DNA of 64,000 nt from Palsa-504 sp963822765. Lineage in GTDB: Bacteria; Actinomycetota; Actinomycetes; Streptosporangiales; Streptosporangiaceae. Within the stretch, counting starts at the first letter, position 1. Each line of letters opens with the position of its first letter. Location of the stretch: assembly GCA_963822765.1 (NCBI GenBank), contig CAWGJL010000045.1:1-64000 (forward strand). The letters are read 5' to 3'. Made by a program: the position numbers and the translations under genes. This document shows, in pieces, positions 1 to 8,291 of the stretch. The notes beneath the pieces were generated by a model that was given only the letters and a program-made list of their open reading frames with translations, searched no databases and was not told the DNA's origin.

Positions 1-201
1 GTCACCGGGCGAACCGTGCTGCTGCAAACGCAGGACCTGCAGCCGGCGCTGACCGCGCTGCTGGGGTGGGCGAACTCCCGAGGCTTGGTGCTGGGTGCCC
101 TGGACGCCCGCCCGGCCTCGCTGGCGGAGGCCTTCCACGCGGTGGCGGCCTCCGGCGGCCGTCCAGCAGATGACGACAACGCAAAGGACGTGGCGGCATG
201 A
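1..201 (+). CDS. ABC transporter ATP-binding protein, C-terminal fragment (cut by window edge)
   Basis: The reading frame is open from base 1 and ends in TGA at 199-201. The 66 residues look like the C-terminal tail of a drug/lantibiotic-type ABC ATPase, ending in a region like LAEAFHAVAASGG. The nucleotide-binding motifs would lie upstream of the window. The stop overlaps the ATG of the permease gene (ATGA at 198-201), so the two are translationally coupled. Assignment rests on tail shape and on the permease and two-component genes that follow. Confidence 0.6.
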   Translation, partial: VTGRTVLLQTQDLQPALTALLGWANSRGLVLGALDARPASLAEAFHAVAASGGRPADDDNAKDVAA

Positions 202-1014
202 GCGCCGGGACCGCGACAGTGAGCAGGCGGGGGCAGCCGGCACACCGGGTCGCGGCCCTGGCCCGGGCGGAGGGGATACTGCTGTGGCGCAATCGCCTCG
301 CGCTGCTGAACGCCGTCATCCTCCCGCCGCCCTGGCCGGCGCGCTGAAGTCCTTCGGTGGTCTCGGCGCCAGCGGGGCCCCTGACTTCGGCGCCATGCTC
401 CTGACGGGGCTGACGGCGTTCGCGCTGCTGATTGCCGTGTACTACAACCTGGTGACGGCGATGGTGGCACGCCGCGAGGAGCTCGTGCTCAAGCGGCTGC
501 GCACGGGCGAGGCCACCGACGGGGAGATCCTCGCGGGGACCGCCGCGCCCGCCATCGCGATCGCCTGGGCGCAGATCGCCGTGGCCGCGGTCGCCGCCGT
601 CGCGGTGCTCGGCCTGGCCCCGCCCGTGAACGCCGCGCTGGTACCGGTGTGCGCTATCTTGTTGACTAGGTTCGTGATGCTGGCCGCGGTCACCGCTGCG
701 GTGACCCGCACGTGCAGCTGGCGCAGGTCACGACGATGCCGGCCCTGTGGCTGCCGCTGGTGTTCAGCGGCCTGGCGTTCCCGCTGGCGATGCTGCCCGA
801 GCCGCTGCGATGGGTCGCGGAGGCGCTGCCGCTGACCCCGGTGGTGGAACTGCTGCGGCTCGCCCTGACCGGAACTGCTGCCGCCGGCGGTCATCACCTC
901 GGCCTCGCCGCGACCTTCGGCGCGGCGGCCATCCCGGTGCTCGTGCTCACCGCCTGGATCGCGGCGGGCGGGTGGGCGGCGCGACGCTGGTTCCGCTGGG
1001 AACCACGGCGCTAA
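198..1014 (+). pseudogene. ABC-2 type transporter permease, frameshifted
   Basis: The start ATG at 198 overlaps the ATPase stop. The product reads in three frames: MSAGTATVSRRGQPAHRVA onward from 198, then a second frame from about 330 (hydrophobic segments around LLTGLTAFALLIAVYYN, then VARREELVLKRLRTGE, the cytoplasmic loop typical of ABC-2 permeases), then a third frame from about 710 to the stop at 1012-1014. Pieced together it is a six-helix ABC-2 permease of about 270 residues, the membrane partner of the preceding ATPase. Two frameshifts (near 330 and 700) break it; whether these are biological or sequencing errors cannot be told here. Two-component genes follow immediately. Confidence 0.7.
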
Positions 1015-1036
1015 GCAAGCGTGACAAGCTGGAGGG

Positions 1037-2348
1037 ATGACGGTGATGTGGCGTCGGTGGAACGAGCTGAGCGGCCCCGAGCGATACGAGTCTGGTCCCG
1101 GGCCGGCCTGTACTCGCCGTTCGCGGTGGCGTTCTTGTACGACCTGACCCTAGCCCGGGCGTCGCAGGTGCGGGTGCCCGGCCTGGTCGTCTTCCTGCTG
1201 CTGTCCGCGGGGCAGGCGGGCGCCTGCGCGGTGCTGCTGCACGCTAGCGTGTCCCGCTACCTGGCGAGGGGACCAGCGCCGAGGCGATGGCTGGTCGCCG
1301 CCGCCATCGCGCTGACCGCGGCTGGCGTGCTGGCCGGAGCGGCCGCATTCCCGGCCTTCACCCGGCCCCCCGGCACCGCGTTCCCGGTGAGCATGCTCGT
1401 GGCCATGCTCCTGGGCGGCACGCTGACGGTGGCGCTCGCGCCGCTGCTCAGGAGACCGCGCTGCTCGCCGTGGTGCTCGCGGGCGCGGCCGCGGCCAGCG
1501 GCATGTCCGCGAGCATCGGCCGGGCCGGCGTCGGCGCCCACGGGCAGGCGCTCGCCGGGTCATTTCTGATCTATGCCTTCTTCATCGGCGCCTTCGCTGT
1601 GCTCATCGGCCGCGTCGCGGCGGGGCAGCTGCGGATCATGTCCGAACTTGAACCCGGTCGCGGACCGCGCACGCCCGCCTGTCGGTCGCCGAGGACGGCT
1701 GCGCTTCGCCCGCGACCTGCACGACGTGCTCGGCCGGAACCTGTCCCTGATCGCCATCCAGAGCGAGCTCGCCGCCGAGCTGGCCCGCCGGGGCGACCAG
1801 GACGCCGCCGGGCAGATGCTCGGGGTGCGCCAGGTGGCCCATGACTCGCTGCAGGAAATCGCGCCGTGGTCAGCGGATACCGCACCGCGGACCTGGGCAC
1901 CGAGCTGGCCGCGCGCAGGATGTGCTGCGGTCCGCGGGGATGAGCTGCCGCGTCATCGGCGACGCGGCAGGCCTTCCTGCTGACGTGCAGGCCGCCCTGG
2001 GCTGGGTGGTCCGCGAGGGCACCACCAACATCATCCGCCACAGCGACGCCACCGCCTGCACGATCGAGCTTGGCATCGGGGATTCCCCCGGCGCCCCCGG
2101 TGCCCCGCGCGCGGTGACGCTGCGCATGGACAACGACCGCGTGCATGCCCGGCCGCCGGATCTGGCGGCAGCGGGCTGGCCGGGCTCGGCGAGCAGCTGG
2201 CCGGCCTGGGCGGCAGCATCACCACCGGGCATCCCCGCACCGGCTGCTTCCGGCTGGAGGCCAGCCTGCCCGCCTGCGGCGCGGCACCGGTGCCGCCCAG
2301 CCGGGCCAGCGCGGCGCCGGTGTCACCGCGAAGACGCCCGCGCCGTGA
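1037..2348 (+). pseudogene. Sensor histidine kinase (DesK/NarX type), multiply frameshifted
   Basis: Start ATG at 1037 gives MTVMWRRWNELSGPERYE, a common N-terminus of actinobacterial kinases next to ABC exporters. The frame shifts near 1090, after which several membrane helices follow (GLYSPFAVAFLYDLTLARA and on). Further shifts occur near 1450, 1670, 1890, 2130 and 2290. The HisKA_3 phosphoacceptor box is visible at about 1705-1760 (FARDLHDVLGRNLSLIAIQ, His in DLHD). ATPase motifs follow: the N box around EGTTNIIRHSDAT and the G box around SGLAGLGEQLAGLGG. The likely terminal TGA at 2346-2348 overlaps the regulator GTG. As sequenced no full-length product is possible. Confidence 0.7.
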
Positions 2349-2948
2349 TCCGCGTGCTCCTGGCCGACGACGAGAACCTCATCCGCACCGCGCTGGCCTC
2401 CCTGCTCGCGATCCAGGACGACCTGCAGGTCGTGGCCCAGGCCGCCTCCGGCGAGGAGGCCCTGGTGATGGCCCGCCGGCACCGCCCGGACGTCGCCGTG
2501 CTGGACCTGCAGATGCCCGGCCTGGACGGGATCGCGGTCGCCGAGAAACTGGTCACCGAGCTGCCCGCCTGCGGCAGCCTCATCTTGACCAGCTACGGAC
2601 GGCCCGGGCATCTCAAACGGGCCCTGCCGCCGGCGTCCGCGGGTTCCTGCCCAAGACCGTCTCAGCCCAGGTCCTGGCCAACGTGATCCGCACCGTCCAC
2701 CGCGGCGGCCGCTACGTCGACCCCGAACTCGCCGCCGACGCCATCAGCGCCGGCGACAGCCCGCTCACCCCCGCGAAGCCGACGTCCTGGAACTCGCGGC
2801 AGGCGGCGCCCCCGTCGACGAAATCGCCAGACGCGCGGCCCTGACCCCCGGCACCGTCCGCAACTACCTCTCCTCCGCAGCCGCCAAGCTCGGCACCGCC
2901 AACCGCCACGAAGCAGTCCAGCTCGCCCGCTCCCGCGGCTGGATCTGA
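2345..2948 (+). pseudogene. LuxR/NarL-family response regulator, frameshifted
   Basis: GTG at 2345 starts VIRVLLADDENLIRTALASL, a receiver domain with the acidic pair in ADDE and phosphoacceptor Asp in VAVLDLQMPGLDG. The frame shifts near 2615 (after LILTSYGRPGHLK) to GFLPKTVSAQVLANVIRTVH, and again near 2770 to the LuxR-type helix-turn-helix (GGAPVDEIARRAALTPGTV, then RNYLSSAAAKLGTANRHEA), ending in TGA at 2946-2948. It pairs with the kinase just upstream and would control the ABC exporter genes. Two frameshifts disrupt it. Confidence 0.75.
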
Positions 2949-3195
2949 CCGCCCACCCGACCGCATCCCCCGCACATACCGGATTGCCGTCCCTGTCGTG
3001 ATCGGGGAAGGCCAGGGCCGCAGCGAACAGACCACACGCCCAGCTCAACGCAACAGGCTGATACGGGTGTATGCGCTACCCGAACGGCTTCCACGCGGCC
3101 GGGGCCAACAACTTCAAGATCATTCTCACCGCTAATGGCTGTTCCGTTCGTTCCTCAACCCGAACACCACCACGGAGGCCGCCACCGTCGAGCGC

Positions 3196-3627
3196 GTGCA
3201 GGCCGACCACGACATCACCAAGCACCTGGGCCACTGGACCGGCGCGAACCGCTTCGAGGTACGGGCCCGCTCCGGCGCCGTAGTCCTCGACCTCCGTTCA
3301 CCGGCCATCCAGGGCGACGTGGAAGTCCAGCTTGACCTGCACCGCTCGGTGGTCAAGCTGCTGCTCGCCGAGGGCGACCAGGTCGACCACTGGAACCTCG
3401 GCTGGACGGGCAAGGGCCGGATCAAGGACGACCAGCGGCCGTCCTCGCCCTCCGGGCGCCAGATCCGCCTGACCGGCAGCGTGAACGACGGAGAGATCCG
3501 GGTACGCCGCGGCGGGATCGCCATCTTGTCGGCCATGTTCTCCCGCGCGTTCGTCCAGGACGCCCGGCAGGCCCGCAAGAACGGCACCTACCCGACGGTC
3601 GACGACCCGACGCGGGCGATCCGCTAG
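3196..3627 (+). CDS. Conserved hypothetical protein, beta-rich
   Basis: GTG at 3196 opens a 143-residue product with alternating hydrophobic strands (FEVRARSGAVVLDLRSPAI, then DVEVQLDLHRSVVKLLL, then EIRVRRGGIAIL). I do not recognise a named family; the pattern resembles a beta-helical or LiaF-like fold. No signal peptide is seen. The same frame is open upstream to a stop at 3133-3135 and the extension (LNPNTTTEAATVERVQADHD) looks coding, so the true N-terminus may lie further up, perhaps through a frameshift from the ATG at 3135. The 2949-3195 stretch otherwise holds nothing clear. Confidence 0.5.
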   Translation: MQADHDITKHLGHWTGANRFEVRARSGAVVLDLRSPAIQGDVEVQLDLHRSVVKLLLAEGDQVDHWNLGWTGKGRIKDDQRPSSPSGRQIRLTGSVNDGEIRVRRGGIAILSAMFSRAFVQDARQARKNGTYPTVDDPTRAIR

Positions 3628-3756
3628 CCAGATAGCCACGCTGACGGCGCACGCCGATCACCAGCGGGCCCCGCGGCCACGTCTCACGACCGCCGCGGGG
3701 TCTGCTGCTTCCCACCCGGCCGGGCCTCCCGGGGGTGAACTTGGGATGATGGACTG

Positions 3757-4599
3757 ATGCTGGGAACTGTGGCGGTGCTGCGCCGGTACCCAGTCAAGTC
3801 CATGCTGGGCGAAGATGTGGACGTCAGCGACGTAACCTTCACCGGCCTGGCCGGGGACCGGCAGCTGGCCGTGGTCAGCCGGGCCACGGGCAAGATCGCT
3901 AGCGCGAAGTTCCCCCGCCTGTGGCGTGACCTGCTCACTCTTTCCGCGTCGGCGGCGGGTGACCCCGCCGCCGACGGCGCCGTGCGGATCACGCTTCCGG
4001 AGGGCAAGGCGGTCTGGAGCAGCGACGCCGGCGTCGACGCGGTCCTGTCCGGTCTGCTGGACCAGCCCGTCACGCTGACCGCGACTGTGGCGCCCGGAGC
4101 GGCGCTGGACCGCGCCGTGCCCGAGGCCGTGCTGCGTGACGGCGTCGACGCGCAGGTCCCGGCCGAGCTGATGGAGATCGGCGGCGGCGGTCCGCCCGGC
4201 AGCTTCGTCGACTTCGCGCCGCTGCACCTGCTGACCACCTCGACGCTCGACCGGATCGCCGAATTGAGCCCGCACGGCCAGGCCGACCTGGAACGCTACC
4301 GGCCCAACGTCGTCATCCGCACTGCCGCCGCGGGCTTTACCGAGAACGACTGGTTCGAGCGGATCCTGCGGGTGGGCGACGACCTGGTGCTCCGCGTGAT
4401 CGCCCGCACCCCCCGGTGCGCCGTGCCTACCCTGGCCCACGGCGCCCTGCCCCGCGACCCTGACGCGCTGCGGGTTCTCGCCCGCCACAACCGGGTCGAG
4501 CCGCTGGACTCGCTCGACCCGGAACCCTGCGCCGGGGTCTACGCCGAAGTGCTCAGGCCCGGTCGCATCCGCACCGGGGACCCGGTCCGCCTGGCCTAG
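3757..4599 (+). CDS. MOSC domain-containing protein
   Basis: 280 residues. The N-terminus (VAVLRRYPVKSMLGEDVD, then GLAGDRQLAVV) is the MOSC N-terminal beta-barrel seen in molybdenum-cofactor sulfurase C-termini and mARC/YcbX-like proteins. The MOSC core follows at about 165-275, with FRPN-like YRPNVVIRT and a conserved Cys in RTPRCAVPTLAHG. Such proteins bind molybdenum cofactor or carry sulfur; the substrate here is unknown. The start ATG lies six bases after GATGAT (3745-3750), a weak leaderless-type -10. The stop overlaps the stop of the convergent gene by four bases. Confidence 0.85.
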   Translation: MLGTVAVLRRYPVKSMLGEDVDVSDVTFTGLAGDRQLAVVSRATGKIASAKFPRLWRDLLTLSASAAGDPAADGAVRITLPEGKAVWSSDAGVDAVLSGLLDQPVTLTATVAPGAALDRAVPEAVLRDGVDAQVPAELMEIGGGGPPGSFVDFAPLHLLTTSTLDRIAELSPHGQADLERYRPNVVIRTAAAGFTENDWFERILRVGDDLVLRVIARTPRCAVPTLAHGALPRDPDALRVLARHNRVEPLDSLDPEPCAGVYAEVLRPGRIRTGDPVRLA

Positions 4600-4967
4600 C
4601 CCGCGGCCTTCCTGGCCGCGTCGAACGGGGCCCGGTCGAAGATGAACCGGTTGTAGGTGATCTTGCCGTCGGTGACGGTGACGCACTCGGCGGCGGGTGC
4701 ACTCGGCACCGGAACCGTTTCGGTGTCGTACACGATCAGCGCGGTCTGGTCGTCACCGAAGGCGGCGATCAGTGTCGCTCCGCGCAGAATCTGCACGAAC
4801 GGCCCCATGAAACCACGGTAGGCCGCTGCGCCTTCCAGCCGCCCGGCGGGAGCGTCGCAGACGATGTCGTCGGCGATGTAACTCATGGCCTGGTCCAGGT
4901 CGTGACCGGTCCAGGCCTGGTAATAGGCCAGTGCGGTGCGCAGCGCGGGACTGGTGGTCTCGGTCAT
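4596..4967 (-). CDS. SnoaL-like / NTF2-fold polyketide-cyclase-type protein
   Basis: 123 residues beginning MTETTSPALRTALAYYQAW. The order is helix-helix (YYQAWTGHDLDQAMSYIADD), DIVCDAPAGRLEGAAAYRGF, then strands to the end, typical of the SnoaL-like NTF2 fold. Such small proteins bind or isomerise hydrophobic ligands; the ligand is unknown. It is divergent from the ECF sigma gene at 5065, which itself carries a SnoaL-like C-terminal domain. Its stop overlaps the MOSC gene stop. Confidence 0.75.
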   Translation of the reverse strand: MTETTSPALRTALAYYQAWTGHDLDQAMSYIADDIVCDAPAGRLEGAAAYRGFMGPFVQILRGATLIAAFGDDQTALIVYDTETVPVPSAPAAECVTVTDGKITYNRFIFDRAPFDAARKAAG

Positions 4968-5064
4968 GGTGTTGTCCCTTCGTGATCAGGATCCGTCGTA
5001 CTGCCTAGGTAGACACCGCGGCGGGCGGCAACGGAACGCGGGTGGTAACTGGCATGCTGGAGCG

Positions 5065-6091
5065 GTGGAGCAGGTCACGCTGCAGCGCGCCCGGGCCGGC
5101 GATGAGCAGGCCTTCCGTGAGCTCACCGCCCCGTACCGGCGCGAACTGCAGGTGCACTGCTACCGGATGCTCGGCTCGCTGACCGACGCCGAGGACATGC
5201 TGCAGGAAACCCTGCTGGCCGCCTGGCGCGGGCTGGCGGGATTCACCGAGCGCGCCTCGGTCCGCACCTGGCTGTACCGCATCGCGACCAACCAGTGCCT
5301 CAACGCGCGGCGCGCCGCCAGCCGCCGGATCCCGGCCGAGCCGGTCCCTCCATTCCAGCCGCCCGAACCTACTGCCCGCGCCGAGATCACCTGGCTCCAG
5401 CCCTACCCCGACACGTTGCTCGACGGAATCTGTGACGCCGCGCCGGGCCCCGAGGCGCGCTATGAGGCCACCGAGGCGATCGAGCTGGCCTTCATCGCGG
5501 GCCTGCAGCGCATGCGGCCGCGGCAGGCCGCCACCCTCCTGCTCCGCGATGTGCTCGGCTTCGCCGCACCCGAGGTGGCCGATCTGCTGAACACCACGCC
5601 GACCGCGGTCAAGGGCAGCTTGCAGCGCGCCCGCGCGGCACTGGACCAGGGATCAGGCCGGCCAGCCCCGGGCTGCGCGGCCGGGATCGGCCGCGGAACG
5701 GGCTCTGGCCCGGCGCTTCGCCGACGCCTATGTCGCCGCCGACATCGCCGGGGTGGTCGCGCTGCTCACCGACGACGCCTGGCTATCGATGCCCCCGGCG
5801 CCGCACCAGTACCACGGCACGGGCGCCATCGCGGCCTTTCTGCAGGCCAGCTTCGGCTACCGCGGCGATCGCCGCGTGTACCTCGTGCCGACCCGGGCCA
5901 ACACCCAGCCTGCCCTGGCTAGTTATCTTGGCGGAACGGACCAGGCCGCTGCGGTCCCGGCCGGGCTGTTCGTGCTCACCATGGCGGGTCCGCGGATCCG
6001 GGCTCTCACCCGGTTCCACTGCGACGAGCTCTACCCGCGGTTCGGCCTGCCCGGATCACTGCCCGCGCCGGCCGCCCACGGCACGAGCTGA
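5065..6091 (+). pseudogene. ECF RNA polymerase sigma factor with C-terminal SnoaL-like domain (SigG/TIGR02960-like), frameshifted
   Basis: GTG at 5065 starts EQVTLQRARAGDEQAFRELT. Sigma region 2 spans about residues 10-75 (QVHCYRMLGSLTDAEDMLQE, then VRTWLYRIATNQCLNARR). Region 4 lies at about 135-190 (LQRMRPRQAATLLLRDVLGF, then EVADLLNTTPTAVKGSLQRA). The frame is lost between about 5645 and 5690, and the SnoaL-like regulatory domain continues in another frame (AERALARRFADAYVAADIAG) to the TGA at 6089-6091. Intact members are about 320-340 residues and need the C-terminal domain for activity control. CATGCT (5053-5058) precedes the GTG by six bases, a possible leaderless promoter. A single indel would restore it. 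Confidence 0.75.
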
Positions 6092-6115
6092 CCAGGGGCC
6101 ACTACCGGCGGCCGC

Positions 6116-6598
6116 TCAGGCACGGAAACGGCGGTGCAGCTCGTGGACCTCCTCATCCAGGCCGGGTACCGGGCCCTCGACGACGAGCCCGGGCGCGACC
6201 TGGTTGATGGGCAGCGGGATCACCGCGGGCGGCGGCGAGCCGAGCTCGGTGAGCCAGGCGAGCATCTGCTCGGAGGAGCTCACGTAGACGATGCGGCCGA
6301 GCCCGACCCAGGCGTGCGCGGCCGAGCACATCGGGCAATGCTCACCCGAGGTGAAGACGGTGGCGGCGGCTCGCTGCCCGGCGGTCAGGTTCGCTGCCGC
6401 CCAGCGGGCCAGCTCGAATTCCGGGTGCCGGGTCGAGTCGCCCATGGTGTTCTCGCGGTTGCGGTCCTCGGCCAGGACCCGGCCGTCCGCCGCGACAAGC
6501 ACCGATCCGAACGGGAAGTCGCCCGCGGCGACCGCCTCGGCCGCCAGTTCCACGCACCGGCGCAGGTGCGGCAGGTCCTGCGGGGACGGAGGGCTCAC
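6116..6598 (-). CDS. Cytidine/deoxycytidylate deaminase-fold nucleoside deaminase
   Basis: About 160 residues from the GTG at 6598. The zinc-site motifs are a HxE (RHPEFELARWAAAN, where family members usually have HAE) and PCxxC-like EHCPMCSAAHAWVGLGRIVY. This places it with GuaD/TadA-like deaminases; guanine, cytosine or another base is possible. The Pro in HPE is seen in some members. GTGA overlap with the stop of the upstream PRC-barrel gene (6595-6598) indicates one operon. Confidence 0.8.
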   Translation of the reverse strand: MSPPSPQDLPHLRRCVELAAEAVAAGDFPFGSVLVAADGRVLAEDRNRENTMGDSTRHPEFELARWAAANLTAGQRAAATVFTSGEHCPMCSAAHAWVGLGRIVYVSSSEQMLAWLTELGSPPPAVIPLPINQVAPGLVVEGPVPGLDEEVHELHRRFRA

Positions 6599-7224
6599 GG
6601 CGCGAGGGCCTTGACCTCGTGCTTGGTGATGCTGAGCTGGACGCCTTCGGCGAAACCCGACACCTTCGCGATCGGGATGGCCAGTTCCGCGTGCCCCCAC
6701 GGATGCCGTTTGAGCAGGACGTCGCGGATCTGTCCGCTGTCCGGGTCCACCCGCAGCCCGTGGAACGCCCCGACGTCACCGTCGGTCGCGTGAACGTGGT
6801 CCTTCGGGGTCTCCTCGACCTCGGCGTACGGGACCAGGTCGATCGTCTCCAGCTCCCTGATCTGCGGGATCGTCTCGCCGTCGGCCACCGGGTCGCCCGT
6901 GCCGCGCCAGCCCTCCCCGGCCGGGAGCAGCTGGACCGGGCCCTCGTAACCGGCCACGAACTCACCCAGGGTCTCCTCGGCGGGGTCCAGGTCCTTGAAC
7001 TCGGCCTCGGTATAGCGCAGCCGGATGGGCTCGGCCGAGGCGTCGGCGTGGTCCAGCGGCACCAGCCGGGCAAGTCCCCGGGCCGGCCCGTGATCGCGTT
7101 CCGGCTCGATGACCAGATGCGTGACGGCCCGGGCCGCTGGCTCGACCACCAGGCCCTTCAGTTCCCCGGGAAACCCGTCGCGGCACGCCGCCGCGGCGCC
7201 GATCGCAAGCGTTACCTCTGCCAT
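6595..7224 (-). CDS. PRC-barrel domain-containing protein
   Basis: 209 residues from the ATG at 7224, with GAAGGCGG as ribosome binding site. Two similar halves each resemble a PRC-barrel: an N-terminal one (GFPGELKGLVVEPAARAVTH) and a C-terminal one (VGAFHGLRVDPDSGQIRDVL). PRC-barrels occur in stress proteins and RNA-processing factors; no specific partner is evident. It is translationally coupled to the deaminase. The closest known pattern is the actinobacterial DUF2171/PRC stress-associated proteins; function remains unknown. Confidence 0.65.
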   Translation of the reverse strand: MAEVTLAIGAAAACRDGFPGELKGLVVEPAARAVTHLVIEPERDHGPARGLARLVPLDHADASAEPIRLRYTEAEFKDLDPAEETLGEFVAGYEGPVQLLPAGEGWRGTGDPVADGETIPQIRELETIDLVPYAEVEETPKDHVHATDGDVGAFHGLRVDPDSGQIRDVLLKRHPWGHAELAIPIAKVSGFAEGVQLSITKHEVKALAP

Positions 7225-7261
7225 GGCCGCCTTCTGTATTCCTGAGATCTTGAGGGCGAAT

Positions 7262-8101
7262 CTACTCGGTGCAGCGGTCGGCCACAGTCGCAAGGGCCCG
7301 CCACGCCGCCTCCGGGTGCGTGGTCTCCGCCGGGTCGCCGTTGAACGGATCCAGGACCACGGTGTCGGCGCCGAGCGAGCGAAGCTGCTCCAGGTCGCCG
7401 GCGATCTGCGCGATCGTGCCGTGGCCGGCCAGCCGGTCATCGCCGGTGACCGGCGACGAGGTGAGGTGCAGCGCGATCCGCGGCACCAGCGCGGGCTGCG
7501 GACGGCCAAGCTCGGCCGCGATGACCTTCATCCGGTCCAGGCCCCCGACCAGCCAGCCGGTCGTGAACCGGAGCGGGTGCCAGGCGTCCCCCAGGCGGAC
7601 GGCCCGGCGCAGCGCGGCGTCGCTGTTGCCGCCGATCCAGACCGGGACCGGGCCGCCGCGGTAATCCTCGGCATCGGCCCACGCGGCGCGGATGGCCAGC
7701 AGGTGCAGGTCGGTCAGCCGTCCGCGCTCGCGGAACGGGACACCGAGCGCGTCGAACTCCTGCCGGGCCCAGCCGACGCCCACCCCCAGGACCAGCCGGC
7801 CGCCGGACAGGTCGTTGAGGTTGGCGGCCATCCGGGCCGTCAGCAGCGGATGCCGGTAGGGCAGGATGAGCACGGTGGTACCGAGCCGGATCCGGCGGGT
7901 CAGGCCGGCCAGCCAGGCCAGCGTGGTGAACGGCTCGTAGAACGGCGCCGGGTACTGCTCGGCCACGTCGGGCGTCACCGCCACATGGTCGGAGACCATC
8001 AGCAGGTCAAACCCGAGACCCTCGATGGTCAGGGCCCAGCGGCGCAGGACATCCGGATCGGTGCCAGGACCGAAGTTCGGCACATTCACCCCTAGTTGCA
8101 C
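7262..8101 (-). CDS. LLM-class F420-dependent oxidoreductase
   Basis: About 280 residues in a luciferase-like TIM barrel: VQLGVNVPNFGPGTDPDVLR, the EGLGFDLLMVSDHV strand, the GTTVLILPYRHPLLTARMAA region and the GRLVLGVGVGWARQEFDALG loop typical of F420-binding actinobacterial members. Substrate unknown. I chose GTG at 8101 because TAGGTT (8109-8114 on this strand) lies seven bases before it, a leaderless start; a TTG at 8110 is the longer alternative. It is divergent from the metG leader. Confidence 0.85.
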   Translation of the reverse strand: MQLGVNVPNFGPGTDPDVLRRWALTIEGLGFDLLMVSDHVAVTPDVAEQYPAPFYEPFTTLAWLAGLTRRIRLGTTVLILPYRHPLLTARMAANLNDLSGGRLVLGVGVGWARQEFDALGVPFRERGRLTDLHLLAIRAAWADAEDYRGGPVPVWIGGNSDAALRRAVRLGDAWHPLRFTTGWLVGGLDRMKVIAAELGRPQPALVPRIALHLTSSPVTGDDRLAGHGTIAQIAGDLEQLRSLGADTVVLDPFNGDPAETTHPEAAWRALATVADRCTE

Positions 8102-8139
8102 CCGGCTCAACCTACACCGGGCGGGTCGCCCGGGGGCGG

Positions 8140-8145
8140 TATGGT
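8140..8145 (+). promoter_or_regulatory. -10 box of the metG leader transcript
   Basis: TATGGT fits the actinobacterial TANNNT -10 consensus. Six bases later comes a GTG (8152), the arrangement seen at many leaderless genes in this window. The first base of that GTG would be at or next to the transcription start. Confidence 0.6.
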
Positions 8146-8151
8146 TGAGGG

Positions 8152-8202
8152 GTGAACAAGTCCGGATGTCAGGTGATGATGCCCCGCACGCGGGGCCACT
8201 GA
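8152..8202 (+). CDS. Putative metG leader peptide (16 aa, tandem Met codons)
   Basis: GTG at 8152 opens a 16-codon frame, MNKSGCQVMMPRTRGH, ending in TGA at 8200-8202. The GTG sits six bases after TATGGT, so it would be translated from a leaderless mRNA. Two ATG codons stand side by side in frame (8176-8181), directly before the first arm of a hairpin, and the next real gene encodes methionyl-tRNA synthetase. This is what a ribosome-stalling leader that senses charged tRNA-Met should look like. The peptide itself is probably not functional. Inference from sequence arrangement; no expression evidence. Confidence 0.7.
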   Translation: MNKSGCQVMMPRTRGH

Positions 8203-8245
8203 CGCATCCGGACGTTTCCTTTCCGAGGCCCCGCGACGGGGCCTC
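8160..8245 (+). promoter_or_regulatory. Candidate ribosome-mediated transcription attenuator of metG
   Basis: Four arms can be read. Arm 1 is GCCCCG (8181-8186) and arm 2 CGGGGC (8191-8196), a 6-bp hairpin with loop CACG. Arm 3 is GAGGCCCCG (8225-8233) and arm 4 CGGGGCCTC (8237-8245), a 9-bp hairpin with loop CGA that serves as the candidate terminator. Arm 2 (CGGGGCC, 8191-8197) can instead pair with arm 3 (GGCCCCG, 8227-8233). An outer stem GTCCGGATG (8160-8168) / CATCCGGAC (8205-8213), plus TCAG/CTGA inside it, closes the leader. A ribosome stalled on the Met codons would cover arm 1 and allow 2:3 pairing (antiterminator); one reaching the stop codon covers arm 2 and allows 3:4. The U-tract after arm 4 is weak (GATGTGTTT). 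Confidence 0.7.
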
Positions 8246-8291
8246 GATGTGTTTACGGCGGTCGGAGCCCCCTTACCTTCAGGAGGCTGCG

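Noticed and set aside
3071..3283. Small plus-strand frame starting MRYPNGFHAAGANN
   Set aside because: Becomes Pro/Arg-rich after 30 residues and overlaps the better frame at 3196; no homologous pattern.
8160..8245. SAM riboswitch or T-box upstream of metG
   Set aside because: I could not match SAM-I/II/IV cores or a T-box (no UGGN bulge or AGGGUGGNACCGCG-like block); the leader-peptide attenuator explains the structure better.
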